From Cellulomonas persica (lineage in GTDB: Bacteria > Actinomycetota > Actinomycetes > Actinomycetales > Cellulomonadaceae), in the NCBI RefSeq assembly GCF_007989825.1, contig NZ_BJUA01000014.1, positions 16,728 to 80,727 of the forward strand: a DNA stretch of 64,000 bases. Direction: 5' to 3'. Under the pieces are notes generated by a model. That model was not told the origin of the DNA and did not search any database. It was given only the letters and a program-made list of their open reading frames with translations. Positions 1 through 9,744 of the stretch are shown here, piece after piece; the stretch's first letter is position 1; each line of letters opens with the position of its first letter. Made by a program: the position numbers and the translations under genes.

Positions 1-744
1 TGGAAGGAGCGGATCCGCGACCACACGCTCGAGCTCGTGCCCGTCGCCGCGGCGGACGCGGTCGCCGCGCTGCGGTCGGGTGACGTCGCCGCGAGCATCC
101 TGCGGCTGCCCGTCGACCGGGACGGCATCGACGCGATCCCGATGTACACCGAGGCGACGGTCGTCGTCGTCCCGAAGGACCACCTGTTCACCGCCGCCGA
201 GGAGATCACGGCCGCCGACCTCGCCGACGAGACGCTGGTCGTCCCGGACGACGACGTGCTGCGCTGGACCGACGCGCCCGGCGACCGGTTCGCAGGGACG
301 GTCGCGACGACGAGCGACGCGGTCGACCTCGTCGCCGCGGGCCACGCGGTGCTCGTGGCACCCCACTCCGTGGCCCGCCTGCACCTGCGCCGCGGTGTCA
401 CCACGCGACCCGTGGTCGACGCGCCCGGCTCGGCGGTCGGCCTCGCATGGCTCACCGAGGCCTACGACGACCTCACCGAGGAGCTCATCGGCATCGTCCG
501 CGGCCGCACCGCGAGCTCGTCCCGCGGCCGCGGGGCGACCGACCCGGCACCGACGAAGCCCTCACCCCGGGGTGCCGCCCAAGGTTCGACGAAGGGCTCG
601 ACGAAGGCGACGACGAAGGGCTCGGGCAAGGCCGCGACGAGCGGTCAGGGAGCGGGCCGTTCCGGGGGGAGCGGCCGACGAGGCGCCGGTCCGCGCACGT
701 CCGGCGGTCGCAAGCCCGGACCCAGCAGGGGCCGCAAGCGCTGA
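1..744 (+). CDS. LysR-type substrate-binding domain protein, 5'-truncated by window edge
   Basis: The reading frame is open from base 1, so the true start lies outside the window. The first ~165 visible residues look like the C-terminal half of a LysR effector-binding (periplasmic-binding-protein-like) domain, with alternating beta strands and helices and a hinge-like VVPKDH segment. No helix-turn-helix is visible; whether one exists upstream cannot be told. After about residue 170 the protein becomes a low-complexity Ser/Thr/Lys/Gly tail ending in a strongly basic Arg/Lys stretch, possibly for nucleic-acid binding (inference). The next gene, on the opposite strand, is a DUF5997 protein; I recall the two families as frequent neighbours in actinobacteria. 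The substrate is unknown. Confidence 0.7.
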   Translation, partial: WKERIRDHTLELVPVAAADAVAALRSGDVAASILRLPVDRDGIDAIPMYTEATVVVVPKDHLFTAAEEITAADLADETLVVPDDDVLRWTDAPGDRFAGTVATTSDAVDLVAAGHAVLVAPHSVARLHLRRGVTTRPVVDAPGSAVGLAWLTEAYDDLTEELIGIVRGRTASSSRGRGATDPAPTKPSPRGAAQGSTKGSTKATTKGSGKAATSGQGAGRSGGSGRRGAGPRTSGGRKPGPSRGRKR

Positions 745-801
745 CCTCTCGCCGCGCGTGAGGTAGCCCCTGACCCGGGGTGGCGGCGACCGGTGCTGCG
801 G

Positions 802-1203
802 TCAGGCCTTCTCGCGGCGCGCCTGCTCGGCGCGGCGGTCGGCCTCACGGGCCTCGAGGCGGCGCTCCTCGCGGCGCACCTCCTCGAACGTCTGCCGCTC
901 GCGCACCAGCCACTGCGGCGGCTCGGCGATCAGCGCGTTGATCTCGTCGGTCGTGAGCGGGTCGGTGATCCCGGCACGCGCCAGGCCTGACGTCGAGACC
1001 CGCAGGCGCGCGGCGACCACGTTGCGCGGGTGCGGACCGTTGCGGCGCAGGTCGGTCAGCCACTGCGGCGGGTTCTTCTGCAGCTCGGCGAGCTCGTCGC
1101 GCGTCACCGTGCCGGTCCGGAACTCCTCGGGCGTCGCCGGCAGGTACACGTCGAGCTTCGCTGCCGCCGTCGACGGCTTCATCTCCTGCGTCTTCTTGGC
1201 CAC
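802..1203 (-). CDS. DUF5997 family protein
   Basis: A 133-residue soluble protein starting at GTG. Conserved-looking blocks include YLPATPEEF (about residues 20-28), ELAELQKNPPQWL and LRRNGPHPRNVVA, followed by a helical segment (STSGLARAGI) that resembles a small DNA-binding helix-turn-helix. The C-terminus is a highly charged Arg/Glu helix. This matches the actinobacterial DUF5997 family, whose function is unknown. It converges with the LysR-domain gene to its left; the pairing suggests related roles, but nothing in the sequence gives a mechanism. A basic second half would suit nucleic-acid binding (inference). Confidence 0.75.
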   Translation of the reverse strand: MAKKTQEMKPSTAAAKLDVYLPATPEEFRTGTVTRDELAELQKNPPQWLTDLRRNGPHPRNVVAARLRVSTSGLARAGITDPLTTDEINALIAEPPQWLVRERQTFEEVRREERRLEAREADRRAEQARREKA

Positions 1204-1250
1204 GCCGACACCCTACGCGTGAACGCACCCGGCCCCCGCGCCGGCCCGGC

Positions 1251-1616
1251 TCAGGGCTCGGTGGCGTAGTGGGCGATCTTGCCGTCGAGGACGTCGATCG
1301 CGGCGCGGATGCGCTCGACCTGGTCGAGCAGCTCGGTGCGTCGCCGCCGCAGGAACGCGACCCGGTCGTCGGCGCCGGCCTCCGCGCGCAGGAGCTCGGT
1401 GAAGCGGCGCAGGTCCGCGATGCCGAGCCCGGCGTCACGCAGGCACGTGACGATCCCGATCCAGGCGACGTCGTCCTCGTCGTACCGGCGCTGCCCGCCC
1501 GCCGAGCGCCCGACGGGACCGACCAGGCCCTCCCGCTCGTAGTAGCGCAGCGTGTCCAGGCTCAGGCCCGTGCGCTGGGCGACCTCACCCGGTGCGTACC
1601 CCGTCACGGCGGTCAT
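1251..1616 (-). CDS. MerR-family transcriptional regulator
   Basis: A 121-residue one-component regulator. The N-terminal winged helix-turn-helix is clear: YAPGEVAQRTGLSLDTLRYYEREGL at residues 7-31, then RRYDEDDVAWI for the wing. A coiled-coil dimerisation helix follows (about residues 75-115, FLRRRRTELLDQVERI). There is no Cys-rich metal site, so it is not a MerR/CueR metal sensor; the type resembles small-molecule or redox MerR proteins found beside aldo/keto reductases. It lies 29 bp downstream of the aldo/keto reductase on the same strand, so both probably share the promoter at 2605-2640, which contains a MerR-type operator; autoregulation is likely (inference). Confidence 0.9.
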   Translation of the reverse strand: MTAVTGYAPGEVAQRTGLSLDTLRYYEREGLVGPVGRSAGGQRRYDEDDVAWIGIVTCLRDAGLGIADLRRFTELLRAEAGADDRVAFLRRRRTELLDQVERIRAAIDVLDGKIAHYATEP

Positions 1617-1645
1617 GGTGCCACTCCTTCCCGGTGCGTCGGTGC

Positions 1646-2599
1646 TCAGGCGGGCTCGTTGAGGCGGTCGCGCGTCTCGGGCGACAGGTCGAGGTCGCGT
1701 GCCGCCATCGCCTCGGTGAGCTGCTCGACCGAGCTGACGCCCAGGATCGGCTGGACGCCCTGGTCCAGCAACCAGGCGAGGACCACCTGGTTACGCGTGA
1801 CGCCGAGCTCGTCGGACACCTGCGCGAGGACCTCGAGGCGGCGGTGCGTGCCCGGGTGGTCGTAGCCCTCGGACAGCGGGCGGTCGGGGCGCACGTACGC
1901 GCCCGTGAGCAGCGGCGAGTACGCCCACACGTCGAGGCCCTCGGTGCGCGCGTGGTCGAGCTGGTCGCGTTCGGCGTGCACGTGACCGCCCTCCGGCAGC
2001 GTCACGCCGGGCCGCGGGACCACGTACGAGTAGCGCAGCTGCACGGCCGTCCACGGCTCGACGCCCTGCTCGCGGGCGATCGCACGCGCCTGCTCGACGC
2101 GCCACGCGGCGTGGTTCGAGGCTCCGAGGCGCTGGACGCGGCCGTCGGCGACGAGCGCGCCGAACGCCTCGACGGTCTCGGCGAGCGGCACGGTCCGGTC
2201 CTCGGCGTGGGCCCACAGCAGGTCGACCGAGTCGAGCCCGAGCCGGTCGAGCGACGCGGCGAACCCGTGTGCGATCGCGTCGGCCGACAGGCCCTCCGCC
2301 GACGACGGCCACTCGTGCGGCACGAGCGGCTGGTGACGCACCTTCGTCGCGAGGCGCACGCGCTCGCGCATCCCGGGCCGTGCCGCGAACCAGCGGCCGA
2401 GCACGCGCTCGCTCTGCCCGCCGACGCCCGACGGGTCCTCCCAGAACGCGTAGCAGTTGGCCGTGTCGATCCAGCGGCCGCCGAGGTCGACGAACGCGTC
2501 GAGCAGGTCGAACGACAGCGCGTCGTCGGCGCGCGTGCCGAAGTACATGGCGCCGAGCACGGGCTCGACGCTGCGGGTGTCCGTCCGGTTCTTCTCCAT
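1646..2599 (-). CDS. aldo/keto reductase
   Basis: A 317-residue TIM-barrel NAD(P)H-dependent oxidoreductase reducing aldehydes or ketones. The catalytic tetrad is visible: Asp45 and Tyr50 in WIDTANCY, Lys86 in LATKVRH, and His131 in WAHAED. The C-terminal cofactor region (ILGVSSVEQLTEAM) is also present. The start ATG at 2599 was chosen because the operator/promoter dyad lies immediately upstream; an in-frame extension would run through that operator. It is the first gene of a two-gene operon with the MerR regulator, an arrangement typical of inducible detoxification or sugar-oxidation modules. The substrate is unknown. Confidence 0.9.
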   Translation of the reverse strand: MEKNRTDTRSVEPVLGAMYFGTRADDALSFDLLDAFVDLGGRWIDTANCYAFWEDPSGVGGQSERVLGRWFAARPGMRERVRLATKVRHQPLVPHEWPSSAEGLSADAIAHGFAASLDRLGLDSVDLLWAHAEDRTVPLAETVEAFGALVADGRVQRLGASNHAAWRVEQARAIAREQGVEPWTAVQLRYSYVVPRPGVTLPEGGHVHAERDQLDHARTEGLDVWAYSPLLTGAYVRPDRPLSEGYDHPGTHRRLEVLAQVSDELGVTRNQVVLAWLLDQGVQPILGVSSVEQLTEAMAARDLDLSPETRDRLNEPA

Positions 2600-2614
2600 G
2601 ACGACGAGCCTGCA

Positions 2615-2634
2615 ACCTGGAGCGCGCTCCAGGT
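2615..2634 (-). promoter_or_regulatory. MerR-type operator in promoter spacer
   Basis: A perfect 20-bp palindrome, ACCTGGAGCGCGCTCCAGGT. Read on the minus strand it directly follows and overlaps a TTGACC -35 box (2632-2637) and ends near a CAGGCT -10-like hexamer, giving a spacer of about 19 bp. A long spacer filled by a dyad is the known architecture of MerR-activated promoters. It sits 15 bp upstream of the aldo/keto reductase start. The regulator is probably the MerR protein encoded at 1251-1616. Confidence 0.8.
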
Positions 2635-2691
2635 CAAGCGCTCGCGCGGGACGGTCGCGAGCGAGTTCGTCGGCCGGTGCCGCGCGCGCCG

Positions 2692-2711
2692 GCGACGACG
2701 CGCGTCGTCGC
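2692..2711. repeat. perfect 20-bp palindrome, function unknown
   Basis: GCGACGACGCGCGTCGTCGC is its own reverse complement. It lies upstream of the aldo/keto reductase operon and beyond the glgP terminator. It could be a protein-binding site or simply a product of GACGAC/GTCGTC-rich spacer DNA. It has no loop, so it is not a good RNA hairpin. Confidence 0.4.
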
Positions 2712-2760
2712 GCGCGGCCTCGTCGTCGCACGCGCGTCGTGCACGTGGCCTCGTCGGACG

Positions 2761-2800
2761 ACGAACGCCCCTGCGCCCGAGGTGGGCGAGGGGCGTTCGT
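2761..2800 (-). terminator. terminator downstream of glgP
   Basis: An 11-bp stem ACGAACGCCCC / GGGGCGTTCGT encloses a GC-rich loop, 10 bp past the glgP stop codon at 2810. There is no strong U tract, as is common in high-GC actinobacteria. Confidence 0.7.
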
Positions 2801-2809
2801 CGGGACGGC

Positions 2810-5287
<2,478 letters not shown>

Positions 5288-5325
5288 ACACCCACCGTAG
5301 CCAGGGTGTGTGTCCCATGAGTGAC

Positions 5326-5337
5326 GCAAACGCTTGC
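5326..5337 (-). promoter_or_regulatory. LacI-family operator upstream of glgP
   Basis: GCAAACGCTTGC fits the LacI/GalR-type half-site pattern GCAA-N4-TTGC with a central CG, 39 bp upstream of the glgP start. Further GCAA-like half sites (TTGCAATTCTTGCGAA) follow immediately. A similar GCAA-N4-TTGC site lies before the sugar ABC operon at 42450-42463. No LacI regulator is encoded in the window. Confidence 0.65.
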
Positions 5338-5427
5338 AATTCTTGCGAATGATCGTGAGACGTCGGTCATCTTCACCCACTCGGGCGACCAAGGTCCCGG
5401 GTGACGAACCGACCAGACCGACGAAAA

Positions 5428-5459
5428 ACGGCCCCTCACCGTCTCCGGTGAAGGGCCGT
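5428..5459 (-). terminator. intrinsic terminator of tRNA-Arg
   Basis: Read on the minus strand, a 14-bp stem with one mismatch (CGGTGAAGGGCCGT side at 5446-5459) folds on a 4-nt loop and is followed by a TTTTT run. It lies 7 bp beyond the tRNA-Arg 3' end, so it separates the tRNA from glgP. Confidence 0.85.
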
Positions 5460-5466
5460 CATCCTG

Positions 5467-5539
5467 CGCGCCCGAAGGGACTCGAACCCCCAACCTTCTG
5501 ATCCGTAGTCAGATGCTCTATCCATTGAGCTACGGGCGC
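5467..5539 (-). tRNA. tRNA-Arg (anticodon ACG)
   Basis: A 73-nt cloverleaf on the minus strand. The acceptor stem GCGCCCG pairs with CGGGCGC; the anticodon stem TCTGA/TCAGA carries loop CTACGGA, giving anticodon ACG for CGN codons; the T arm contains GGTTCGAGTCC. CCA is not encoded. A terminator with a U run follows. Confidence 0.95.
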
Positions 5540-5690
5540 ACGACCCTCGCGGGCCGGAAGAGACGATACAGGTCCGGGGCCGGGACGCCCAAACCGAGCC
5601 GACGTGACGCTGCGCACCCGCCCTGGCCTGGCCGGCTCGCGCGCGGGTATGCGGTGGCCGCCGCGCACGCGACCGCGAGACGATGAGCGC

Positions 5691-6149
5691 ATGAGCACCC
5701 CGACCCTGGACCGTCTGACCGCCGACCTCACCACCGCCATGAAGGCGCGCGACACCGCCCGCACGAGCGTGCTGCGGCAGGTGATCGCCGCGGTGCGCGC
5801 CGAGGAGAAGTCGGGGTCCACGGTCAAGGAGCTCACCGAGGACGACGTGCTCGCCGTGCTCAACCGCGAGGTCAAGAAGCGCCGCGAGAGCGCGCAGATC
5901 TACACCGACGCGAACGCCCCCGAGCGCGCCGCGAACGAGACCGCCGAGGCCGACGCGATCGAGGCGTACCTGCCGGCCCGCCTGTCCGACGACGAGCTGC
6001 AGTCGCTGGTCACGGCCGTCGTCGCCGACCTCGGCGCGACGAGCATGAAGGACATGGGCGCGGTGATGAAGGAGGCCACGTCGCGCGCCGGCCTGGCCGC
6101 CGACGGCAAGAAGCTCTCCACCCTGGTCCGCGCGTCCCTCACCGCCTGA
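5691..6149 (+). CDS. GatB/YqeY domain-containing protein
   Basis: A 152-residue YqeY-like protein, related to the tail domain of the GatB amidotransferase subunit. The all-helical fold is recognisable from the N-terminal LTADLTTAMKARD, the central VKKRRESAQIY, the block EADAIEAYLPARLSDDEL and the C-terminal MKDMGAVMKEAT. The function of stand-alone YqeY proteins is not settled; a tRNA-dependent role is suggested only by homology. The ATG at 5691 gives the usual family N-terminus; the frame is open further upstream but with non-conserved, arginine-rich sequence. It converges on the LLM oxidoreductase across a long hairpin. Confidence 0.9.
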   Translation: MSTPTLDRLTADLTTAMKARDTARTSVLRQVIAAVRAEEKSGSTVKELTEDDVLAVLNREVKKRRESAQIYTDANAPERAANETAEADAIEAYLPARLSDDELQSLVTAVVADLGATSMKDMGAVMKEATSRAGLAADGKKLSTLVRASLTA

Positions 6150-6167
6150 CCGCACCGTGCGGCCGCT

Positions 6168-6212
6168 TGTGGGTGGAGATGCGCTCGCTGAGCGAGCGGT
6201 TCTCCACCCACA
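6168..6212. terminator. bidirectional terminator
   Basis: A 12-bp perfect stem (TGTGGGTGGAGA / TCTCCACCCACA) encloses a second near-palindrome built on CGCTCGCT/AGCGAGCG. It lies between the convergent YqeY and LLM oxidoreductase genes and could serve both. Confidence 0.75.
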
Positions 6213-6254
6213 GCGGGACCGGCAGCGCGTGCGCGTGTGCCGTGGCGGCGCGGG

Positions 6255-7406
6255 TCAGGTGGCGAGGAGGGCTCGGGCGCGGGGGGCGACCTCGGTGCCG
6301 TAGAGGTGGATCGCGCGCACGAGGTGCTCGTGCGGGAGCGGGCCGTGCGCGTACTTGAGGTCGAACCGCTGCACGCCCAGCGTGCGCACCACGTCGGCGA
6401 TCCGCCGCGCCACGGTGTCGGGTGAGCCGACGAACAGGGCGCCCTCGTCGGCCTCGGCCTCGAAGTCGTCGCGGGTCATCGGCGGCCAGCCCCGCTCCGC
6501 ACCGATGCGGTCACGGTTGGCCTTGAAGTGCGGGAACAGCAGCTCGCGCGCCTCGTCGTCGGACTCCGCGACGAACCCCGGCGAGTGCACCCCCACGGGC
6601 GGCACCACGGCGTCCGCACCGTTCAGCTCGCGCACCGCCCGGTGGAACAGCTCGACGAACGGCGCGAACCGCGCGGGCGCCCCGCCGATGATCGCGAGCA
6701 TGAGCGGCAGCCCGTGCCGCGCGGTGCGCACCACGGACTCGGGCGTCCCGCCGACCCCGACCCACACCGGCAACGTGCCGCGCTGGGTCGTCGGCCACGC
6801 TCGTCGGCCCGACAGCGGTGCACGCGTGCGGCCCTCCCACGTGACCGGCCCCTCCGAGCGCAGCCGCACCAGGAGGTCGAGCTTCTCCTCGAACAGCTCG
6901 TCGTAGTCGGCCAGGTCGTAGCCGAACAACGGGAACGACTCGACGAACGACCCTCGCCCCACCTGGATCTCCGCACGCCCGCCCGAGATCCCGTCGAGCG
7001 TCGCGAAGCGCTCGTAGACGCGCACGGGATCGTCCGACGAGAGCACGGTGACGGCCGAGCCGAGCGTCACGTGCTGCGTGCGGGCGGCGATCGCGGCGAG
7101 CACCACGTCGGGCGACGACACCGCGAAGTCGTCGCGGTGGTGCTCCCCGACCGAGAAGTGGTCGACACCCGCGCGGTCCGCGGCCACGCCCTGCTCGACG
7201 ACGTCACGCAGCACCTGGTGCTGCGGCACCGGCCGACCGTCGCTCGTCCTGGTCACGTCCCCGAACGTGTCGAGCCCGAACGTCACCCGCACCGCTCCCG
7301 GCCCCCGCCCGGCCTCCGCACCCTCCGTCGGCGGCCCAGCCTGCCCGCCATCCGTTTGCTGCCCAGCCTCCGGCGCCGTCTGAGCGCCGCCCGTCTGATC
7401 CGCCAT
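6255..7406 (-). CDS. LLM class flavin-dependent oxidoreductase
   Basis: A 383-residue luciferase-like monooxygenase (F420- or FMN-dependent TIM barrel). Hallmarks include FSVGEHHRDDFAVSSPDVVLAA near the N-terminus, the RVYERFATLDGISGGRAE block, and PVWVGVGGTPESV. The ATG at 7406 was chosen because GGAGGTGA lies 5 nt upstream. This start adds a 38-residue Gln/Gly/Pro/Ala-rich, probably disordered leader before the conserved VRVTFGLDTFGD. An in-frame GTG at 7292 right before that block is the alternative start and would give a standard-length protein. The substrate is unknown; LLM enzymes in this branch oxidise diverse organics. Confidence 0.9.
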   Translation of the reverse strand: MADQTGGAQTAPEAGQQTDGGQAGPPTEGAEAGRGPGAVRVTFGLDTFGDVTRTSDGRPVPQHQVLRDVVEQGVAADRAGVDHFSVGEHHRDDFAVSSPDVVLAAIAARTQHVTLGSAVTVLSSDDPVRVYERFATLDGISGGRAEIQVGRGSFVESFPLFGYDLADYDELFEEKLDLLVRLRSEGPVTWEGRTRAPLSGRRAWPTTQRGTLPVWVGVGGTPESVVRTARHGLPLMLAIIGGAPARFAPFVELFHRAVRELNGADAVVPPVGVHSPGFVAESDDEARELLFPHFKANRDRIGAERGWPPMTRDDFEAEADEGALFVGSPDTVARRIADVVRTLGVQRFDLKYAHGPLPHEHLVRAIHLYGTEVAPRARALLAT

Positions 7407-7472
7407 GCTCGTCACCTCCGCCCCAACATCCCACCGCACCCCCGCCTCCGCTCCTCGACCACCACCGAGGGC

Positions 7473-7533
7473 TGCAGCGATGGATGCAGGATCGACCGGC
7501 ATCCAGGCCACGCAGGCTGCATCCATCCCTGCA
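7473..7533. repeat. 61-bp TGCA-box dyad, copy 1
   Basis: Two 17-bp arms, TGCAGCGATGGATGCAG (7473-7489) and CTGCATCCATCCCTGCA (7517-7533), are inverted copies with one mismatch, separated by 27 bp. Each arm carries two TGCA boxes. The same 17-27-17 layout recurs at 26336-26396. It lies between two minus-strand genes and encodes nothing convincing. Confidence 0.7.
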
Positions 7534-7614
7534 TCGAGCCTGCGGCGAGGGAGCCGGGACGAGCATCCGGCGCGCAGCGGGCGGCGCGCAGCGGGCGGTG
7601 AGGCCCCGTGCGGG

Positions 7615-8370
7615 TCAGGGTGTGGCGGGCGGGGGCGTCGGGTGCAGGGCGATGAGCCAGGACAGGTAGTGCTCCCGCACGGTGCCGCCCAGCTCGTCCA
7701 CGGCGCGGGCGGCGGCGTCGACCTCGTCGGGGGTCCAGTCGCTGAACGTGGTGAACAGACGCCGGATCTGCTCGGTGCCCATGTCGACGTCCCACGCGAA
7801 CCTGCGCACTTCAGCGATCTCGAACAGCCCCGAGCGCGTGAGCTCGGCGGCCGTCACGTCCACGTCCTCGGCGTCCGGACCCGGCCGGGGCGGGCGTGTG
7901 CGGGCGCGGGCGATCCCGTGGACCCGGTCGCGGAACGGCGTCCTGATCGACAGGTCGCCGAACACGTTCCGCCAGACGAGCAGCGCGCCGCCGGGCGCGA
8001 GCGCGTCGCGGACCTTCGGCAGCACCACGTCCAGGTCCAGCCAGTGGATCGACGTCGCGGCGACGACGAGGTCGAACGCGTCCTCGTCGAGATCCAGGTC
8101 CTCGGCGCGCCCGACGACGACCGTCGCGTCCGGGTGCGCCGCGTGCAGCCGGGCCGCGAGCTCCCGGCCGGGCTCGACGGCCGTGACGTGCAGACCGGCG
8201 GCGAGCATCGGGCCGGTGGCCTGACCGCTGCCGGCGCCGAGCTCCAGCACCCGCCGGCCGGGCACCAGGTACCCGCCGCTCTCGAGCGCAGCCCACAGCT
8301 CGCGCGGGTAGGGCGGACGCGCGTCGTCGTAGATCGCCGCGTGGCGCTCGAAGTGCCCCGGATCCACCAC
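7615..8370 (-). CDS. class I SAM-dependent methyltransferase
   Basis: A 251-residue methyltransferase. SAM-binding motif I is VLELGAGSGQATGPML at about residues 41-56; the acidic loop is VEPGREL at about 65-71; motif III-like sequence is FDLVVAATSIHWLD (about 99-112). The N-terminal FERHAAIYDDARPPYP is typical of the small-molecule methyltransferase group related to trans-aconitate or ubiquinone-type enzymes, including the HWLD element. The substrate is unknown. The start is GTG. The gene stands alone, with a 61-bp dyad repeat downstream. Confidence 0.88.
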   Translation of the reverse strand: MVDPGHFERHAAIYDDARPPYPRELWAALESGGYLVPGRRVLELGAGSGQATGPMLAAGLHVTAVEPGRELAARLHAAHPDATVVVGRAEDLDLDEDAFDLVVAATSIHWLDLDVVLPKVRDALAPGGALLVWRNVFGDLSIRTPFRDRVHGIARARTRPPRPGPDAEDVDVTAAELTRSGLFEIAEVRRFAWDVDMGTEQIRRLFTTFSDWTPDEVDAAARAVDELGGTVREHYLSWLIALHPTPPPATP

Positions 8371-8445
8371 CCCGCGAGCGTACGACCACCACCGGACGAA
8401 GGTCGACGCGGGGGCCGGGGCGGGGACGGGGAGCGCGGAGCCGGG

Positions 8446-9327
8446 CTAGAACGTGTAGGTGACGGTCCAGGTGGTGGGGGTGTCGGGCGGCAGGGTGAGC
8501 TCGAGGAACGGCTCGGCGGACACCGTGTAGTGGTTCCCCCAGACGACGAACTGGCCGGGCACGTAGCTCGTCGTCATCGTGATGCTGCCCAGGGCGTCGT
8601 GGCGGTGGACCAGTGTCAGCGGGGCGTCGGCCGTGTGGTCGACGAGCTGGTAGTGGCCCAGGTGCCCGGGCGCGAGCACGCGCCGGCGCACCGCACCCTC
8701 GTCGTCGACGAGGTACCCCTCGTTCTCGGGCACCGCGACGGGGAAGCTGGTCCGGAACAGCGCCTCGGACGACGGCTGCGGGAAGAACGGGTGCGGGAAC
8801 CAGCGCACGGGCAACGACGCCGGCACGTGACCGGCAATGACGCGCTCGTCGTGCACCGCGGGCTCGTCGTGCACCGCAGCCTCGTCGTGCACCGTGGTGA
8901 CCAGCTCGGTGACGGAGCGCAGCGTGCGCCCGTCGAGCGACACCGTGCGCACGAGGGCGATGTCGAGGCCCGCCCACGCGTGCGTGGTCCGGAAGGTCAG
9001 CGCGGCAGCCGCCTGCTCGACCGTCCAGGCGCACGGCTCGACGACGGCCGGCGCCTCGAGGTCGCAGACGCCCACGCCGAGCAGCAGGGCGCGGTTCGGG
9101 TCGTCGGCGACCGGCACCGGGGCGAGCGCGAACGAGTCCGGGATGCCCTGGCCGTCGAACCAGTTGAACGAGTCCGGGTAGGTCGGGCCGGTCATGAGCG
9201 GTCCGAGGCGCGCGTCGTGGACCTGGAAGACGTACCCGCCCGTGCAGTAGCGCGGGCCGGTGAGGGCCTGGTCGGCGACGGGGTCGAGAACCTCGACCCG
9301 CAGCTCGTCGGTGAGCAGCTCGTACAT
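8446..9327 (-). CDS. uncharacterised protein, possibly galactose-mutarotase-like fold
   Basis: A 293-residue soluble protein without signal peptide. I do not recognise a named family with certainty. The beta-rich pattern, aromatic motifs (DSFNWFDGQG, WGNHYTVSAEPFLEL) and a VEPCAWTVE-like strand suggest an aldose-1-epimerase or carbohydrate-binding supersandwich fold (weak inference). The ATG at 9327 has GAGGAAGG about 6 nt upstream, which excludes an arginine-rich extension. Residues near 170 contain VHDE three times in tandem, encoded by an 18-bp direct repeat at about 8842-8893. It is flanked by the methyltransferase and tRNA-Ser. Confidence 0.6.
   Translation of the reverse strand: MYELLTDELRVEVLDPVADQALTGPRYCTGGYVFQVHDARLGPLMTGPTYPDSFNWFDGQGIPDSFALAPVPVADDPNRALLLGVGVCDLEAPAVVEPCAWTVEQAAAALTFRTTHAWAGLDIALVRTVSLDGRTLRSVTELVTTVHDEAAVHDEPAVHDERVIAGHVPASLPVRWFPHPFFPQPSSEALFRTSFPVAVPENEGYLVDDEGAVRRRVLAPGHLGHYQLVDHTADAPLTLVHRHDALGSITMTTSYVPGQFVVWGNHYTVSAEPFLELTLPPDTPTTWTVTYTF
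8842..8893. repeat. 18-bp in-frame tandem repeat, three copies
   Basis: The unit CTCGTCGTGCACCGCGGG recurs with minor changes (ends GCGGG, GCAGC, GTGGT), giving VHDE-A, VHDE-P and VHDE-R in the encoded protein. It is a coding minisatellite inside the gene at 8446-9327. Confidence 0.75.
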
Positions 9328-9592
9328 GGGCCTTCCTCGGCCGGACGGTGGGGCGTTGGCACCGTATCGGTCGCGGACCACGCGCACGCGGCAGCACACT
9401 CCGCCGCGGCGCACCGGCGTCCGCTCGCGGTGACGCCGGGACGACGACGTGACGGCGCGGAGCGGGCGGCGACGCCCGGCCCGCGCACGGTTCCGACGTG
9501 GTCCGGACAGACGACGACCCGGGCCTTGGGGCCGTCTCGCGGCACCGGTGACCCGGGTCGGGAGCGTCGGCTCTCACCGACCACTCACTCGG

Positions 9593-9682
9593 CGGAGACG
9601 GTGGGATTTGAACCCACGGAAGGGTTGACCCCTTCACGGCCTTAGCAGGGCCGCGCACTAGACCTGGCTATGCGACGTCTCC
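9593..9682 (-). tRNA. tRNA-Ser (anticodon GCT)
   Basis: A 90-nt class II tRNA on the minus strand. The acceptor stem GGAGACG pairs with CGTCTCC; the anticodon stem CGGCC/GGCCG holds loop CTGCTAA, anticodon GCT (AGC/AGT serine codons). The long variable arm includes GAAGGGGTCAACCCTTC. CCA is not encoded. Confidence 0.95.
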
Positions 9683-9744
9683 AAGTGCGCACAGGCTACC
9701 CGGCCAGGTCGTCGGGGACCAAAGCGCGTCCGGGACGGGGTCGC

